Shown here: positions 1 to 9,491 of the stretch, in pieces
How the letters are laid out: each line of letters starts with the position of its first letter
Numbering within the stretch: the first letter of the stretch is position 1
Source of the DNA: Adiantum capillus-veneris
Taxonomy: Eukaryota; Streptophyta; Polypodiopsida; Polypodiales; Pteridaceae
Direction: 5' to 3'
Assembly: GCA_014529385.2 (NCBI GenBank)
Contig: CM043966.1
Location: 142,092,211 to 142,156,210, forward strand
DNA: 64,000 nt
Program-made: the position numbers and the translations under genes
The notes under the pieces: generated by a model
What the model was told of the DNA's origin: nothing
Seen by the model: the letters and a program-made list of their open reading frames with translations, nothing else
Database searches by the model: none

Positions 1-2207
1 TTTCAGGCATTACGAGATCACAAGTTAGTGATTAATGCAAAGAAAAGTGAATTTTTTTCCTACCAGAGATACACTTTTTGGGACACATTGTGTCAAGCAG
101 GAGTGCAAATGGACCCGGCCAAGATAAAGACTATCCGTGATTGGCCCGATTTGAGGAATGTCCATGAAGTTAGAAGCTTCTTGGGATTGTGTTCGTACTA
201 CAGGCGGTTCATACGAAAGTTTGCAGAGGTTGCTTCCCCTTTGCATACCTTGACACAGAAAGGAGTACCTTTTTCGTGGGGACCCACAGAGGTGACTACC
301 TTTCGGACAATAAAAGAGAAATTGACTACGGGACCTAGTTTGACTTTGCTGGACTTGTAGAAGTCATTTGAAGTATATTGTGATGCTTGTGGTCGTAGTC
401 TGGGTGCGGTCTTGATGCAAGAAGGCCATGTCATAGCTTACAAGAGCCGTTTGTTCTCTAGGCCGGAGATGACAGCACAGATCTATGAGAAAGAGCTTTT
501 GGCGGTTATCCATGCTCTTACTCAGTGGCGGCATTACCTACTCGGAGCGGATTTTACTGTCTTTACAGACCATCAGAGTTTGCGCTACTTCTTGTCACAG
601 AAGCAGCTTTCGGAAAAGCAGATGCGTATCCATGCTCTTACTCAGTGGCGGCATTACCTACTCGGAGCGGATTTTACTGTCTTTACAGACCATCAGAGTT
701 TGCGCTACTTCTTGTCACAGAAGCAGCTTTCGGAAAAGCAGATGCGGTGGGCGAACATCTTGTCACAGTTCCACTTCCAGATTGTCCATGTGCAGGGACA
801 GAAGAATGTGGTGGCAGATGCTTTGTTTCGGAAACCGTTGGTTCTGGCTATTTCCGCGATACATCATAGGAGCTTCGAGGATATGGTCGATCAATATGCC
901 ACAGATACAGATTTTGCAGATATTTTCAGACGGATACGGGATGGGGAGACAGTAGCTCGATACTCCCTTCGGGAAGGCTACTTGATGAAAAAGACTATGT
1001 TGTGCGTTACACAACCGTTGAGGGCAAAGGTTATGACTGAATGCCACTGTCCACCTTTTACGGGTCACCGTGGCATTGCTACCACCATGACGGGGGTAGA
1101 GAGATACTTCTTTTGGGCCGAGACTCAAAAAGGATGTGGAAGAGTTTGTGCGCAGTTGCTTAGTATGCCAGAAGGTCAATTTTGATAGGCATAAGGCACA
1201 ATAATTGTTAGCGCCTTTACCCATACCCACCTACGCCTGGAAAAGTATTGAAATGGATTTCATTTTTGATCTCCCGAGAACACAGAATGATCACGATGAT
1301 TTTCCGATTACATGGCACGTCTGAGACGATTGTCTCCGACAGAGACCCCAGATTTATGAGTTTGTTTTGGAAGGCAATTTGGGAGAACATTGGCACGCGG
1401 TTGCAGTTCTCGTCATCGTTCCACTTGCAGACTGACGGGCAATCTGAGATTGCCAATTCAGTGGTTTTAGATTTATTGAAGTCTTGTATCTCGGATCAGA
1501 AGACCCAATGGGAAAAGAACTTACCTTTGGCGGAATTTGCCTACAATAACACGATACACTCTTCGAGGGGGAAGACGCCATGTGAGATTGTTGAAAGTGC
1601 TGCGAAGGTTTCATCCTTCCTGAGCACGAAAGATTAGATATTTGAAGCGGATGAATATTCGCGAGATTTGGATACGGCTTTTGCCAAGGTTCACAAGACT
1701 TTGCAGGAGTCTCAAGAACGACAGAAAAAGGTAGTGGATCGCCATCGTTGCGATTTGAAATTGAAGGAGGATGATTGGGTGCTCTTACGTTTTGAGAAGG
1801 CACACCTACGAAAGAAAAAGGGAAAGGAGAGGCTTTTTCCAAAGCTTAGTATGCGATACTACTGACCTTTCCAGATCACTGACAAGATAAATGATGTCTC
1901 CTTCCGATTGAAACTGCCGGATACTTGGAGGATTCACAATGCATTGCATGTGAGTCTCTTGAAACGTGTTAAGGGTGATGTGCCTGATGATAGGGAGCCT
2001 GATGAGCAACCCGAAGTGGAAGAAAAGGAGGAGATCCTTGTTCCGGAACAGATTTTGGCACATAACGATACGAAGAAAGGTAAAGTCCAAAGGCGGTTCT
2101 TGGTTAAGTTCGAGAACTTTCCTGCATTTGATGCGAAGTGGATGGAGGAGGAGGACCTAGCAGATACTCCTCGGATTGTGAAACTTTACCTCGATGTTTT
2201 GGTTTAG
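1..2207 (+). pseudogene. gypsy-1 pol remnant (RT end, RNase H, integrase, chromodomain)
   Basis: The RT C-terminal part contains RSFLGLCSYYRRFIRKFA (about 170-225) and ends at a TAG at 358-360. RNase H (412-840) has the TDHQSLRYF motif and KNVVADAL. The HHCC zinc-binding part of integrase follows (H..H near 1050-1070, C..C near 1150). The frame changes between 1185 and 1248, and part of the catalytic core is missing before TIVSDRDPRF at about 1330. Further stops are TAG at 1635-1637 and TGA at 1863-1865. The last stretch (1908-2207) holds VPEQILAH followed by VKFENFPAFDAKWMEE, a chromodomain-like tail. The polyprotein would copy and integrate the element; this copy cannot encode it. Confidence 0.88.
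507..746 (+). repeat. Perfect 120-bp tandem duplication in gypsy-1 RNase H
   Basis: Positions 507-626 and 627-746 read identically base for base. The unit is 40 codons, so the frame is kept, and it repeats the segment with the TDHQSLRYF motif. The rest of the element has many old mutations, so a perfect repeat must be recent or have been homogenised. Confidence 0.95.
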
Positions 2208-2800
2208 CATAGTCTACTCCAAACGGAACCCAAAATTCAGCTTGGCGGGAAATCTGGTGCAGTGGGATGCACAAGAGGGGAGTCACTCCGCTCCCTTGTC
2301 AACAAATGCCTCGATTTTGATACTAAAGTCAGTGATGTCTCTTTGAGCTTCAGGGATACTGAGAGCTGACAGTATTCTGCTGGATGACTTTATGAAATGG
2401 AATTCCTGATAACGATACTGATTTGTTCTTGACTTCTTGTGAGTGCAGGAACTGACAGACGAAATGACTGCAGCATTTTGGTCTGATTGATCTCGAATAG
2501 ACATGGTTGCAATAGGGGTTAGTCAATCGGACATCGATGAGGTCTCGATTGGACCTAGATGTGATTGCTAGCTACATTGCCGATAAATCATGGTCTAAGA
2601 TCCGAATGAATGTTGAATGTCATGTGATGTCCTGTGATGTCTGGTGATGTCTTGTGATGTCGTGTGATGTGACTGGCGATTTTGTACATGTGCTAGATGT
2701 GTGTTCCTAGTACGTAGGTACTAACAGTCAGTGTATGCTAAGACGGTTTATGGCTTTTGTCGATTTTGCAGGCGTAATCGCGGTCGATTACAATGCTTTC
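2208..2800 (+). other. gypsy-1 3' non-coding region with decamer repeats
   Basis: No coding sequence is seen between the last pol stop and the polypurine tract. At 2621-2670 there are five consecutive 10-bp units of the form CNNGTGATGT. A second polypurine-like string (ACAAGAGGGGAG) at about 2271-2282 resembles the true tract at 2801-2811, so part of this region may be a duplicated 3' end. Confidence 0.6.
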
Positions 2801-2811
2801 AAGAGGGGAGT
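2801..2811 (+). other. Polypurine tract of gypsy-1
   Basis: AAGAGGGGAGT lies one base before the TGTCAC that starts the LTR. Such a tract primes plus-strand DNA synthesis and fixes the LTR 5' boundary. Confidence 0.75.
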
Positions 2812-2812
2812 A

Positions 2813-3286
2813 TGTCACAAAGTGATGACGTGGCGGACAACAAAAACCCTAATTTTTGCGAAAAACCCTAAAATTCCTGCAAACCCTAATTTTTGCCAGA
2901 AATCCATATTTCCGGAAATCGCGCTTAAATGATGAGTGACGCGAATTTTGCTTTTTTTATTAAAAAAAAGAGAAAAGACTCTCTAAGAGAGAGAGAGAAC
3001 TGATGCTTTTTATTTTAAAAGCTTTTGGGGCTCTGCTTTTGGGCATCCCTTGTATCTTTAAATAAGTGGTGAGGACTTCACTTCTCAGAGCATCTGGACG
3101 CAGAGTCTGAGAGTGAAACCCTAATTAATATAAAAAGAAATACCGAAAGGGGCGCCAGTCTTTGGGGCCAATATCTCTAGGCACGGAACTCTGCCGGGCT
3201 AGTGCAAATCTATTGTGATTTGTGAATTGTTTTGAAGTGGTGCTGTCGCAGTTGATTCTTGACTTGGAGTGTCCAAGTATGTTACA
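2813..3286 (+). repeat. 3' LTR of gypsy-1
   Basis: The LTR begins TGTCACAAAGTGATGACG directly after the polypurine tract and is taken to end at GTTACA (3281-3286). The same end (GTTACA) closes the LTR at 3838-4301, where a primer-binding site follows, which supports the boundary. It contains the AAGAAATACC...GGGGCGCC core at 3134-3169 that other gypsy LTRs here share. The start matches the LTR fragment at 59510. Confidence 0.75.
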
Positions 3287-3781
3287 GAAGGTGTCTGGCG
3301 ATGAAGGGGATCTGAAAACGCTAGGGTTGGGGAGGGAGGTCGCCAAGGCTCGCGGGTGCTGAGGGTATTGCGGGTTCTTGGTGAGAATGTGCCTGTTGAG
3401 CATGTGCTCCTACTGCCTCTTCTGCCAGAAAGTGCTAACTTGGGTTTGTTTATATATTAACTTAGAAAAATTGCCCTACCTACTTTTGTTGGAAAGTCAC
3501 TTAAAAATAATAAGTAAAAAATACCAAAAATAGGAAAAATAGGCTAAATGCACTGGAAAATTCCCCTGACTGAATCTGATGGATCCTGAAGGGAATATTG
3601 ATGATCATGCTGTGTGCAACTAGAGGATATGCATCTATGCTAAGTGACTGGGCATGCACGGTCTACGAATAGACTCACAAAAGTGTCAGATCACTTCTAA
3701 TCTAGACTTGACTGGACTGACTGAACCCTGGTCATGCTGTAGCTTGTCCACGACACATAGGGTTTGATGTGTCACGTGACA
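3287..3781 (-). repeat. LTR family S, truncated minus-strand copy
   Basis: From about 3400 the sequence follows the other minus-strand S LTR (10655-11491) in order: GCCTCTTCTGCCAGAAAGTG, the block around GATCATGCTGTGTGCAAC, the GGACATGCACG-like block, and the end TGTCACGTGACA at 3770-3781. That end is the reverse complement of the S LTR start. The other end is missing and the left boundary is uncertain. Confidence 0.7.
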
Positions 3782-3837
3782 GGCCCAAATGTCTAGAGCT
3801 AATTTAAATAAAGCAAGACCACACACACACAAAAACT

Positions 3838-4301
3838 ATTGCGTAAGAATGATGACGTGGCTGCTGTATGGACGCTCGCGAATTGCGTTGACAGTGCCAC
3901 GTGGCAGCCTGTATGGACTTTCACGTTTTACGCTACTGCTGATGACGTACGCGTTTTGAGCTACGGCCCGCTTTTGCAATCAGATGCTTTTAAGGCTTGT
4001 AGCTTTTCATGTAATTGCTTTTGGATAGGCCCACTGGCTTTAAATATGTGCCATGGGCTCAGTGTCTGGCATGCTCCCGCGTGGAGCTACAGAGGACAGA
4101 GTTCCAACGTTGTATTGAGTTCAAGTAATATAAAGAAATACCCAAAGGGGTGCCAGGTTTGGGGCCAATGCTCTCTTGGGTGGAACTCCGCCACTCCCCA
4201 TCTCGTGTGTCATGCATCTCTTTCAGTTCAATTGTTATTTGAAGTGCTTAAAGTTGTTCAATTTGTTCTTTTTTGTTGACACTTGGTGCCCTCTCGTTAC
4301 A
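3838..4301 (+). repeat. 5' LTR of gypsy-4
   Basis: The LTR shares GATGACGTGG near its start and the AAGAAATACC...GGGG core (4133-4167) with gypsy-1, and ends GTTACA at 4301 just before a primer-binding site. The first bases do not match a canonical TGTCAC start, so the left end is mutated or truncated. Confidence 0.72.
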
Positions 4302-4302
4302 G

Positions 4303-4314
4303 TGGTATCAGAGC
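4303..4314 (+). other. Primer-binding site of gypsy-4
   Basis: TGGTATCAGAGC is complementary to the 3' end of initiator tRNA-Met, the usual primer of plant LTR retrotransposons. It lies one base after the LTR. Confidence 0.88.
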
Positions 4315-5670
4315 TCCGGGCGTGTGCTTTTCTGAAAGCATATCGGTCCTATCAAAGAGTAGACAGAGTAAGATGGCACTTCCAATCTTTTCAGAAATTT
4401 TTATGAAAAAATCTTTATGTCCCTGCCTCGGACTGACTAACCACTCCCATGCTTAGTCCATCGCGCATCCGGCGTGCTTCTGTCTTCATGGGTCTGTCTG
4501 AAGGGGCATAAGCCATAAAGAACCCAAGACCGCTTGCAAGAGAAGGATCAAAGATTTTTTTTCGAGCCAGCATTTTTCTCAAAGGTAGTGCCATGAAGTG
4601 GTGGATGTCTATAGCTACCAAGGCGCATACTCCAAGGACTTGGCAAGCTTTCAAGATTTTCTTTTTTTTGGGCCCGAAGTTACATGCCTTCGGACATCTT
4701 CCTCCGGAGCGCTGCTTCGTCTCTTCTCGAGATGATAACCTTGGAGGCCCAGCGTGACTGCTATATCATTAGACTACCATCACCACTACAAGAACACTGT
4801 TTGACGATTCAAGAGCTTATGGACCATGCTGCGGTCGGCTACAAACTTTTGGAAGAAACCTAATCCTAATTTTTGGTACATGTTTCAACATGGAAAGCCA
4901 ATCGACTTTTCGAGCTCGACTAATGTCGAGAATGCTTTTTCAGTTTGATTTAGCAGTTTTTTGAATTCTGTTTGAGAAATTGTTTGGTGATCATGTTTGG
5001 AATTTGTTTGAAATGGATGGTATCTGTTTTAAACCTGTCTTGGTGCTGATTTGAATTGTTTGACTCTGGTTTTAATATTGCTTTCAATGATTGGTGATTT
5101 ACTGCCGAGAGGAGTATTGACGAAAATTGATGCTTGATAATGCTTGCCCATACTCATGGACCAGACCCTTGTGGTTATTTGCGGGGGGAGTAACAGACCC
5201 TTGTGGTTATTTTCGGGGGAGTATTGAATGTTTGAAAAGTGCTGGTTTTACTCATGGCCCAGACCCTTACGGTTATTTACGGGGGAAGTATTGTTTGTGT
5301 TGATGGGACATGCAAAGCAAGGGTTTGCAATGCATCGGGGCACTCCTACGTACCCCACAAATAGATTAGTCACAGCTTGGACCGGACAAGATACAAACAA
5401 TAGTAACAAAAGGAAGGGAAAGCAATAGAAGAAGATACTTTCAGGCCCTCGATTGCTGGCAGAACAACGAGCCGAATACTTCGAGGAGGGTAAATGTTAC
5501 GATTGTGGAGAACAGTGGCATGTTTTAGCGAGGTGCCCTAACAAGGCACCAAAAGAATAGCCAGAGGACAAGCTTGCGAGTTCTAGAGCAGTAGAGGAGC
5601 GAGCAAAGAAGGGAAAGACAAACGTTGGACTGGTTGCAGATTTCGGGACCGACCCTGAGCAAATGGATTA
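4315..5670 (+). pseudogene. gypsy-4 gag remnant
   Basis: At about 4563 the translation gives FLKGSAMKWWMSIAT followed by RTWQAFKIFF, matching the W-W and W..F positions of Retrotrans_gag (compare FLKGNALQWW in gypsy-2). A zinc knuckle CX2CX4HX4C, CYDCGEQWHVLARC, is encoded at 5495-5536 and would bind the element's RNA. No frame runs through. Between the capsid-like part and the knuckle, at about 5152-5291, a 35-40-bp G-rich unit starting CAGACCCTT is repeated three times. Protease and pol are missing, and the sequence passes into another element near 5670. Confidence 0.72.
5152..5291 (+). repeat. Three-copy G-rich minisatellite in gypsy-4 gag
   Basis: CAGACCCTT-(G/A)-(T/C)-GGTTATTT followed by a GGGGGA/AGTA string occurs three times, at about 5162, 5191 and 5263, and interrupts the gag remnant. 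Confidence 0.7.
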
Positions 5671-6299
5671 AAGTACAGAGATCTACACAAGATGTCTCAC
5701 AAATGAGACTCAAGTCCTATTTATAGGACTTCATAACCAAGGGACCATGTTCACAATGGTTGGACATAACTTTAGGCGCCCATCCTGATGTCTGGGGACG
5801 TAACACTTCCCCCCTTATTTTTAATTGCCGTCCTCAACAATTTCCTCGGTTATAAAGCTGGGGAAATGATTCCTTAACGATCTAATTGACTCTCAAGTGG
5901 CTTGGGACTCAGGATGATACTTCCACTTGGTCAAATATTCGGGGTACGAAGACTCGCAAGACTTGCAGACACTTTGATCAAGAACTGATTCGGGTTCAAG
6001 TGGAATGTAACAGGTGGCGTTTTCTAAGTTCGGGACTTGCTCAGGAGGAATTACTAAGTCATCCTTCCCCAACCGTTCTTTCAAACAGCTCACATGGAAC
6101 AACAATGCCTGGAGGTAGGTCCAACTTTTAAGAAACCCCACTTATCCTCTTTGTGATTTGAAATGGACCACAATATCGAGAAGATAATGCTAGTTCGGAT
6201 CGTTTCGGAATCCTGGAGTTCATGGGGTTGCCGACGTTGATTGGCATAAAAAGTGGCACGATCTTGTGCCGTCTTAATGTTCTCTTTTGCGATATGAAG
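5671..6299 (-). mobile_element. 3' end of a minus-strand chromodomain gypsy
   Basis: On the minus strand 6141-5893 encodes LLFHVSCLKERLG, then PPEQVPNLE, PESVLDQ and YLTKWKYHPESQATWE. This is the usual end of chromoviral pol, a chromodomain thought to guide integration through chromatin marks. A minus-strand polypurine tract (reverse complement of 5804-5816) and an LTR remnant follow. The LTR contains a TATAAATA box (reverse complement of about 5719-5726) and starts at the reverse complement of GTAACA near 5803. Its RT, RNase H and integrase are absent because a G2 LTR begins at 6300. Confidence 0.65.
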
Positions 6300-6730
6300 T
6301 GTAAGGATTCTAGGTACTAATCCTTAATTAAGTACTTAAAGTCATGATTAAGACTTAAGAAACTTGAACTGAACTTAGAAACAAGACTTAGAAGACTCTG
6401 TGTTGATTCATTGAATGTGTGATACAAGGGCTCCTTATATAGGAGATGAAGAGACACAAATGAAAGACATGTCTCCTGGTGAAGAGACATGACTTTAGAG
6501 GTAAAGACACATCCTTTCGGCGAAGAGCTGCAACCATTGGGCGAAGAGTCGCACCCGTAGAGCGAAGGGGTGTGACCAATCGTCGAAGGAGTGTGGCTTT
6601 TGGTGAAGAGGCACGTCTTTTGGGCGAAGGGGTGTGACCATCCAAGAGTAGGGGTCCTCCTTGGCATGGCACTTCGCATATCTGCAACTAGGAGTGTATG
6701 TAATACTGCAACATAGTCACAATTGTGACA
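6300..6730 (-). repeat. G2 3' LTR (copy A) with phased upstream array
   Basis: On the minus strand it runs TGTCACAATTGTGAC...CTTACA, 431 bp. A TATA box (TATATAAG, reverse complement of 6436-6443) is preceded upstream by an array of CGAAG-type motifs at 6480, 6502, 6521, 6542, 6563, 6584, 6604 and 6625, spaced 19-22 bp. The same LTR occurs at 45231, 55440, 57690 (truncated) and 59094. Confidence 0.85.
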
Positions 6731-6917
6731 TTCCCTCCCATTTAAGATGAGAGAGCCCGTGTCAAAGAAATGACTTCTGATGTTGATAGAAATGTGGAAA
6801 AGCATTGAATCTTCGAAAATCTTCAATCTTTGAGTTATCGGAAACCTTTGTCTTGAACCTTTGCCTCTTGCGAAACCTTTTTGCTTTGACTGCTAAATCC
6901 CGTGTCATTGCATTATT

Positions 6918-8154
6918 TGTCACGTGACACATCTAACCCTATGTATACGTGGACAAGCTACTTCATGACAAGGGTTCAATTCAGTTCAGTTAGTCTAGAA
7001 TAGGAAGTGATCGAGCACTTTTGTGAGTGTTCGTAGACCGTGCATGTCCAGACACTTAGATTAGATGCATATCCTCTGGTTGCACACAGCATGATCATCA
7101 GATTTCAATCAGAACCCATCAGGAGCATTTTCCAGTGCACATAACCTATTTTCCCTATTTTTGACATTTTTCACTTATTAGTTTTAAGTGACTTTTGTTG
7201 GAAACTAGGTAGGGCAATTTTGCTAAGTTTGTATATATAGAAACCTAGCGCTAGCACATTCTGGCAGAAGAGGCAACAGGAGCACTTGCTCACATGCAAC
7301 TTCTCAGCAGGACCCCAAGTTTCTCTAGCGTTTTGCATCACAGTAGAAGAGCTAGCGTTTTTGGACAAGAACCCAGATTAGCCAGCGTTTTTGCATCTGC
7401 ATCAGCGTGGCGGCAACAAAGGACGGATCAGCACTAGCGTTAGTGGTTTGCACCAGCAGATCCACATTGTGTTTGCAACATAATTCATTTTCAGCCCTAG
7501 CGTTTTTGGTTTGCAGATCAACCTCAGCGTTTTTGCAGATCTTCGCGACGGATCAGCCCTAGACTCGGCGTTTTCAGTTTTCAGCAGTCAATTTCCGTAG
7601 TAGAACCCCCGAACCTCGCAGACCTCACCTTCCCGCAGCAGATCCTCGCCGCACGGTCAAATCCCGGGAAGTTTGCAGATTCAGCCCGGAAAACACAGAT
7701 TTCAGCATCTGCATTTTCAACGCATCCTCGTCGCATCGTTGCCATCGACATCGTCATCGACATAGAGTCAAAATTCAGCAGCAGACAAAGATTTGCGGAC
7801 TTCAGCCCTTAGCATTTTCAAATTTCAGCCGTCTCGTCGTCCTCCTAATCGTCGTCGACATCGTCGGCAAGTCCAAGCATTGTAGAGATTTGTGCAATCA
7901 ATAGTAGACCGCTCTCGCCATAGAGAGTGGGGCCTTCGGAGGAGGGTTTGACAACTGGTGTCGTATTCTTCTCTCTCTATTTGTCAGTCTCATGTACCTT
8001 CATTCACAGTGTTCATCCACTTTGTTTGTGTCCATTGCACTCTCTCACTAAAGGAACGGAAGGCTCTCCCTTCTGTAAGTAAAAGGAACCTTGAGCACAG
8101 TTCGGAGCACTCATCTTGAGCAAAGTTCAACATTCACTTCCGCTGCACCTTACA
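6918..8154 (+). mobile_element. Solo LTR of family S
   Basis: The 1,237-bp LTR starts TGTCACGTGACA and ends CTTACA. It is flanked by the 5-bp target duplication TTATT (6913-6917 and 8155-8159). Removing it restores the G2 sequence GCATTATTC..AGACTTTTT seen uninterrupted in copy B at about 45848. It carries at least six AGCGTTTT-like motifs between 7325 and 7580. A solo LTR forms by recombination between the two LTRs of a full insertion, which explains why no coding region is present. Confidence 0.85.
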
Positions 8155-8946
8155 TTATTCAAAGACTTTTTGGAGGAATCTGGCATAATCAGGTTGACTG
8201 CAACAAGAGGTTGATCTTCAAAATTCTTCATGCGATGTAAGATTTCTGGTTCAAAATCATCTAATAACTGTGAAATATTTGGCGAAGAGGAAATCTTCTC
8301 AAGTCATTCTTTAGATGGGATAACTTCAACTTTAGTAATCACTGGAGAGGAGTTTGGCTTGAGACTGTAATCATCTTCCAATAATGAATCCAAAATTCTT
8401 TAGAATCATCTTCAGAAACTGTCACTTCATGACTTGCAATTGGCATACCATCATCCAATAAAGAATCAAAGAAAGCATACTCGTCTTCAGACTCGGAATC
8501 CGCAACTATGTCCTTATCTTTTTCATCATCAATTGATTGAGGAGAAGTTAATGAATTAAAAAATTCATCAATAATAATTTTTGCACGTGCATCGGAGATC
8601 ATATTTGCTTCATAATCCACTGTGTCATGTTGTTTGACTTGTACACGTGAGGCTTGAATCACTCGTTCCGCATGATAAAGCCCGTGTAAAATCAATTCAC
8701 GTCCATCTTTGAACAAGTTGATAGTATGTCCTCGAAAGCTAATAGCTTGATCATACTAGAATAACCAATGTTGACCAAGAATCATGTCGTAATAAGATAA
8801 AGGCATGACTTTGAAATCCAATTGATCTGCGTAAGTTTGAATCTCGAACTGCAACTGTCGAACTGTGTGATCACAAGTCAAAATTGATCCATCTGCTAAT
8901 TCCATATCATATAAGTGAGACGTCTTCTGAGTTGGTAAGCCAAGCG
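8155..8946 (-). pseudogene. G2 copy A protease end and downstream region
   Basis: Read from 8946 downwards, it encodes LPTQKTSHLYD, then SILTCDHTVRQLQFEIQTYA and the pepsin-fold end YYDMILGQHWLF. A linker FKDGRELILHG and an acidic stretch of about 120 residues follow. The catalytic DSG segment lies upstream of the truncation and is lost. The FKDGRE-type linker normally joins protease to RT in gypsy elements; here no RT follows and the sequence reaches the polypurine tract instead. A stop and a frame change separate the pieces. Copy B shows the same layout. Confidence 0.75.
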
Positions 8947-9490
8947 GGTTTATGCCAGTGGAAGTGAGTTCTAGCAGGGGAATAGGTTTCGCGCAAGTTT
9001 TGGGGCTGTTATGTTGCGGAAATTTGGCCAAAACGGGTGGCATCTAGCTGGATACAGGTAAAGAATTCCCAGGACTCTACTTTGTAATTTACCCTCTCAA
9101 AGAAAAAAGAAATACCAAAAGGGGCGCCAATTGAGGCATTCTACAGGTTGTTGGTGTCTGCTCGGAGCATTCTAGCTTCCGAGCTGTGTGTGTGCTTAAG
9201 TGTTAATTCCCGTCGCAGGTTCCTTTTGCAAAGTGCTTTGTGTGTGTGTCTAAAGTAAAGAATTTCGGGTGAAAGCCAAAGCCTACCGCCCCATGGGCAG
9301 TTTCAGTCCAAACCCTCAAAGGCCCCCTTGCTCTATTGCTAAGAGCAAGTACTTTCTTTATGCTTGCACAAATGATACTACAATGGTTGGATGCTGAGAT
9401 GCTGATGCTAATGGTTACTGTTGCTACTAATGCTGGGTACCAGTACTGACATACTGAAGGCTACTGAGGTACTGAGGTACTGAAGGGGAC
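8947..9490 (+). other. Unassigned sequence with a gypsy LTR core fragment
   Basis: No coding region is seen. At 9107-9130 is the AAGAAATACCAAAAGGGGCG core found in other gypsy LTRs. It is followed by an LTR-like U5 stretch with TGTGTGTG, so I read about 9060-9260 as a truncated plus-strand gypsy LTR. The rest, including short ACTGAGGTACTGA repeats near 9460, is unassigned. Confidence 0.45.
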
Positions 9491-9491
9491 T

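Larger units (their letters stand above)
1..3286 (+). mobile_element. gypsy-1: Ty3/gypsy retrotransposon, 3' part
   Basis: The window opens inside a plus-strand Ty3/gypsy element. It keeps the end of the reverse transcriptase, RNase H, integrase and a C-terminal chromodomain-like region, then about 600 bp of non-coding sequence, a polypurine tract (2801-2811) and an LTR from 2813. This order is that of chromoviral Ty3/gypsy elements. The 5' half lies outside the window. Stops and frameshifts make it non-functional. Its protein is clearly related to gypsy-2 at 25594-29403, so the two belong to one lineage. Confidence 0.9.
6300..8945 (-). mobile_element. G2 copy A: gag-protease LTR element without pol (partial)
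   Basis: This minus-strand LTR retrotransposon reads 3' LTR (6300-6730), polypurine tract (reverse complement of about 6731-6745), then internal sequence interrupted by a solo S LTR at 6918-8154. After that come a C-terminal coding remnant (8155-8745) and the end of a protease (to about 8945), where the element is cut off. The order and sequence match copy B (45231-46857), including the absence of RT, RNase H and integrase. The lack of pol is therefore a family property and not damage to one copy. Confidence 0.8.

Noticed and set aside
6388-6687. Overlapping open frames of 99-169 residues in G2 LTRs, recurring at 45338-45702, 55527-55920 and 59181-59657
   Set aside because: They recur because the LTR recurs, and the 21-bp array (a multiple of three) keeps frames open by chance; no start, domain or codon pattern supports a protein.
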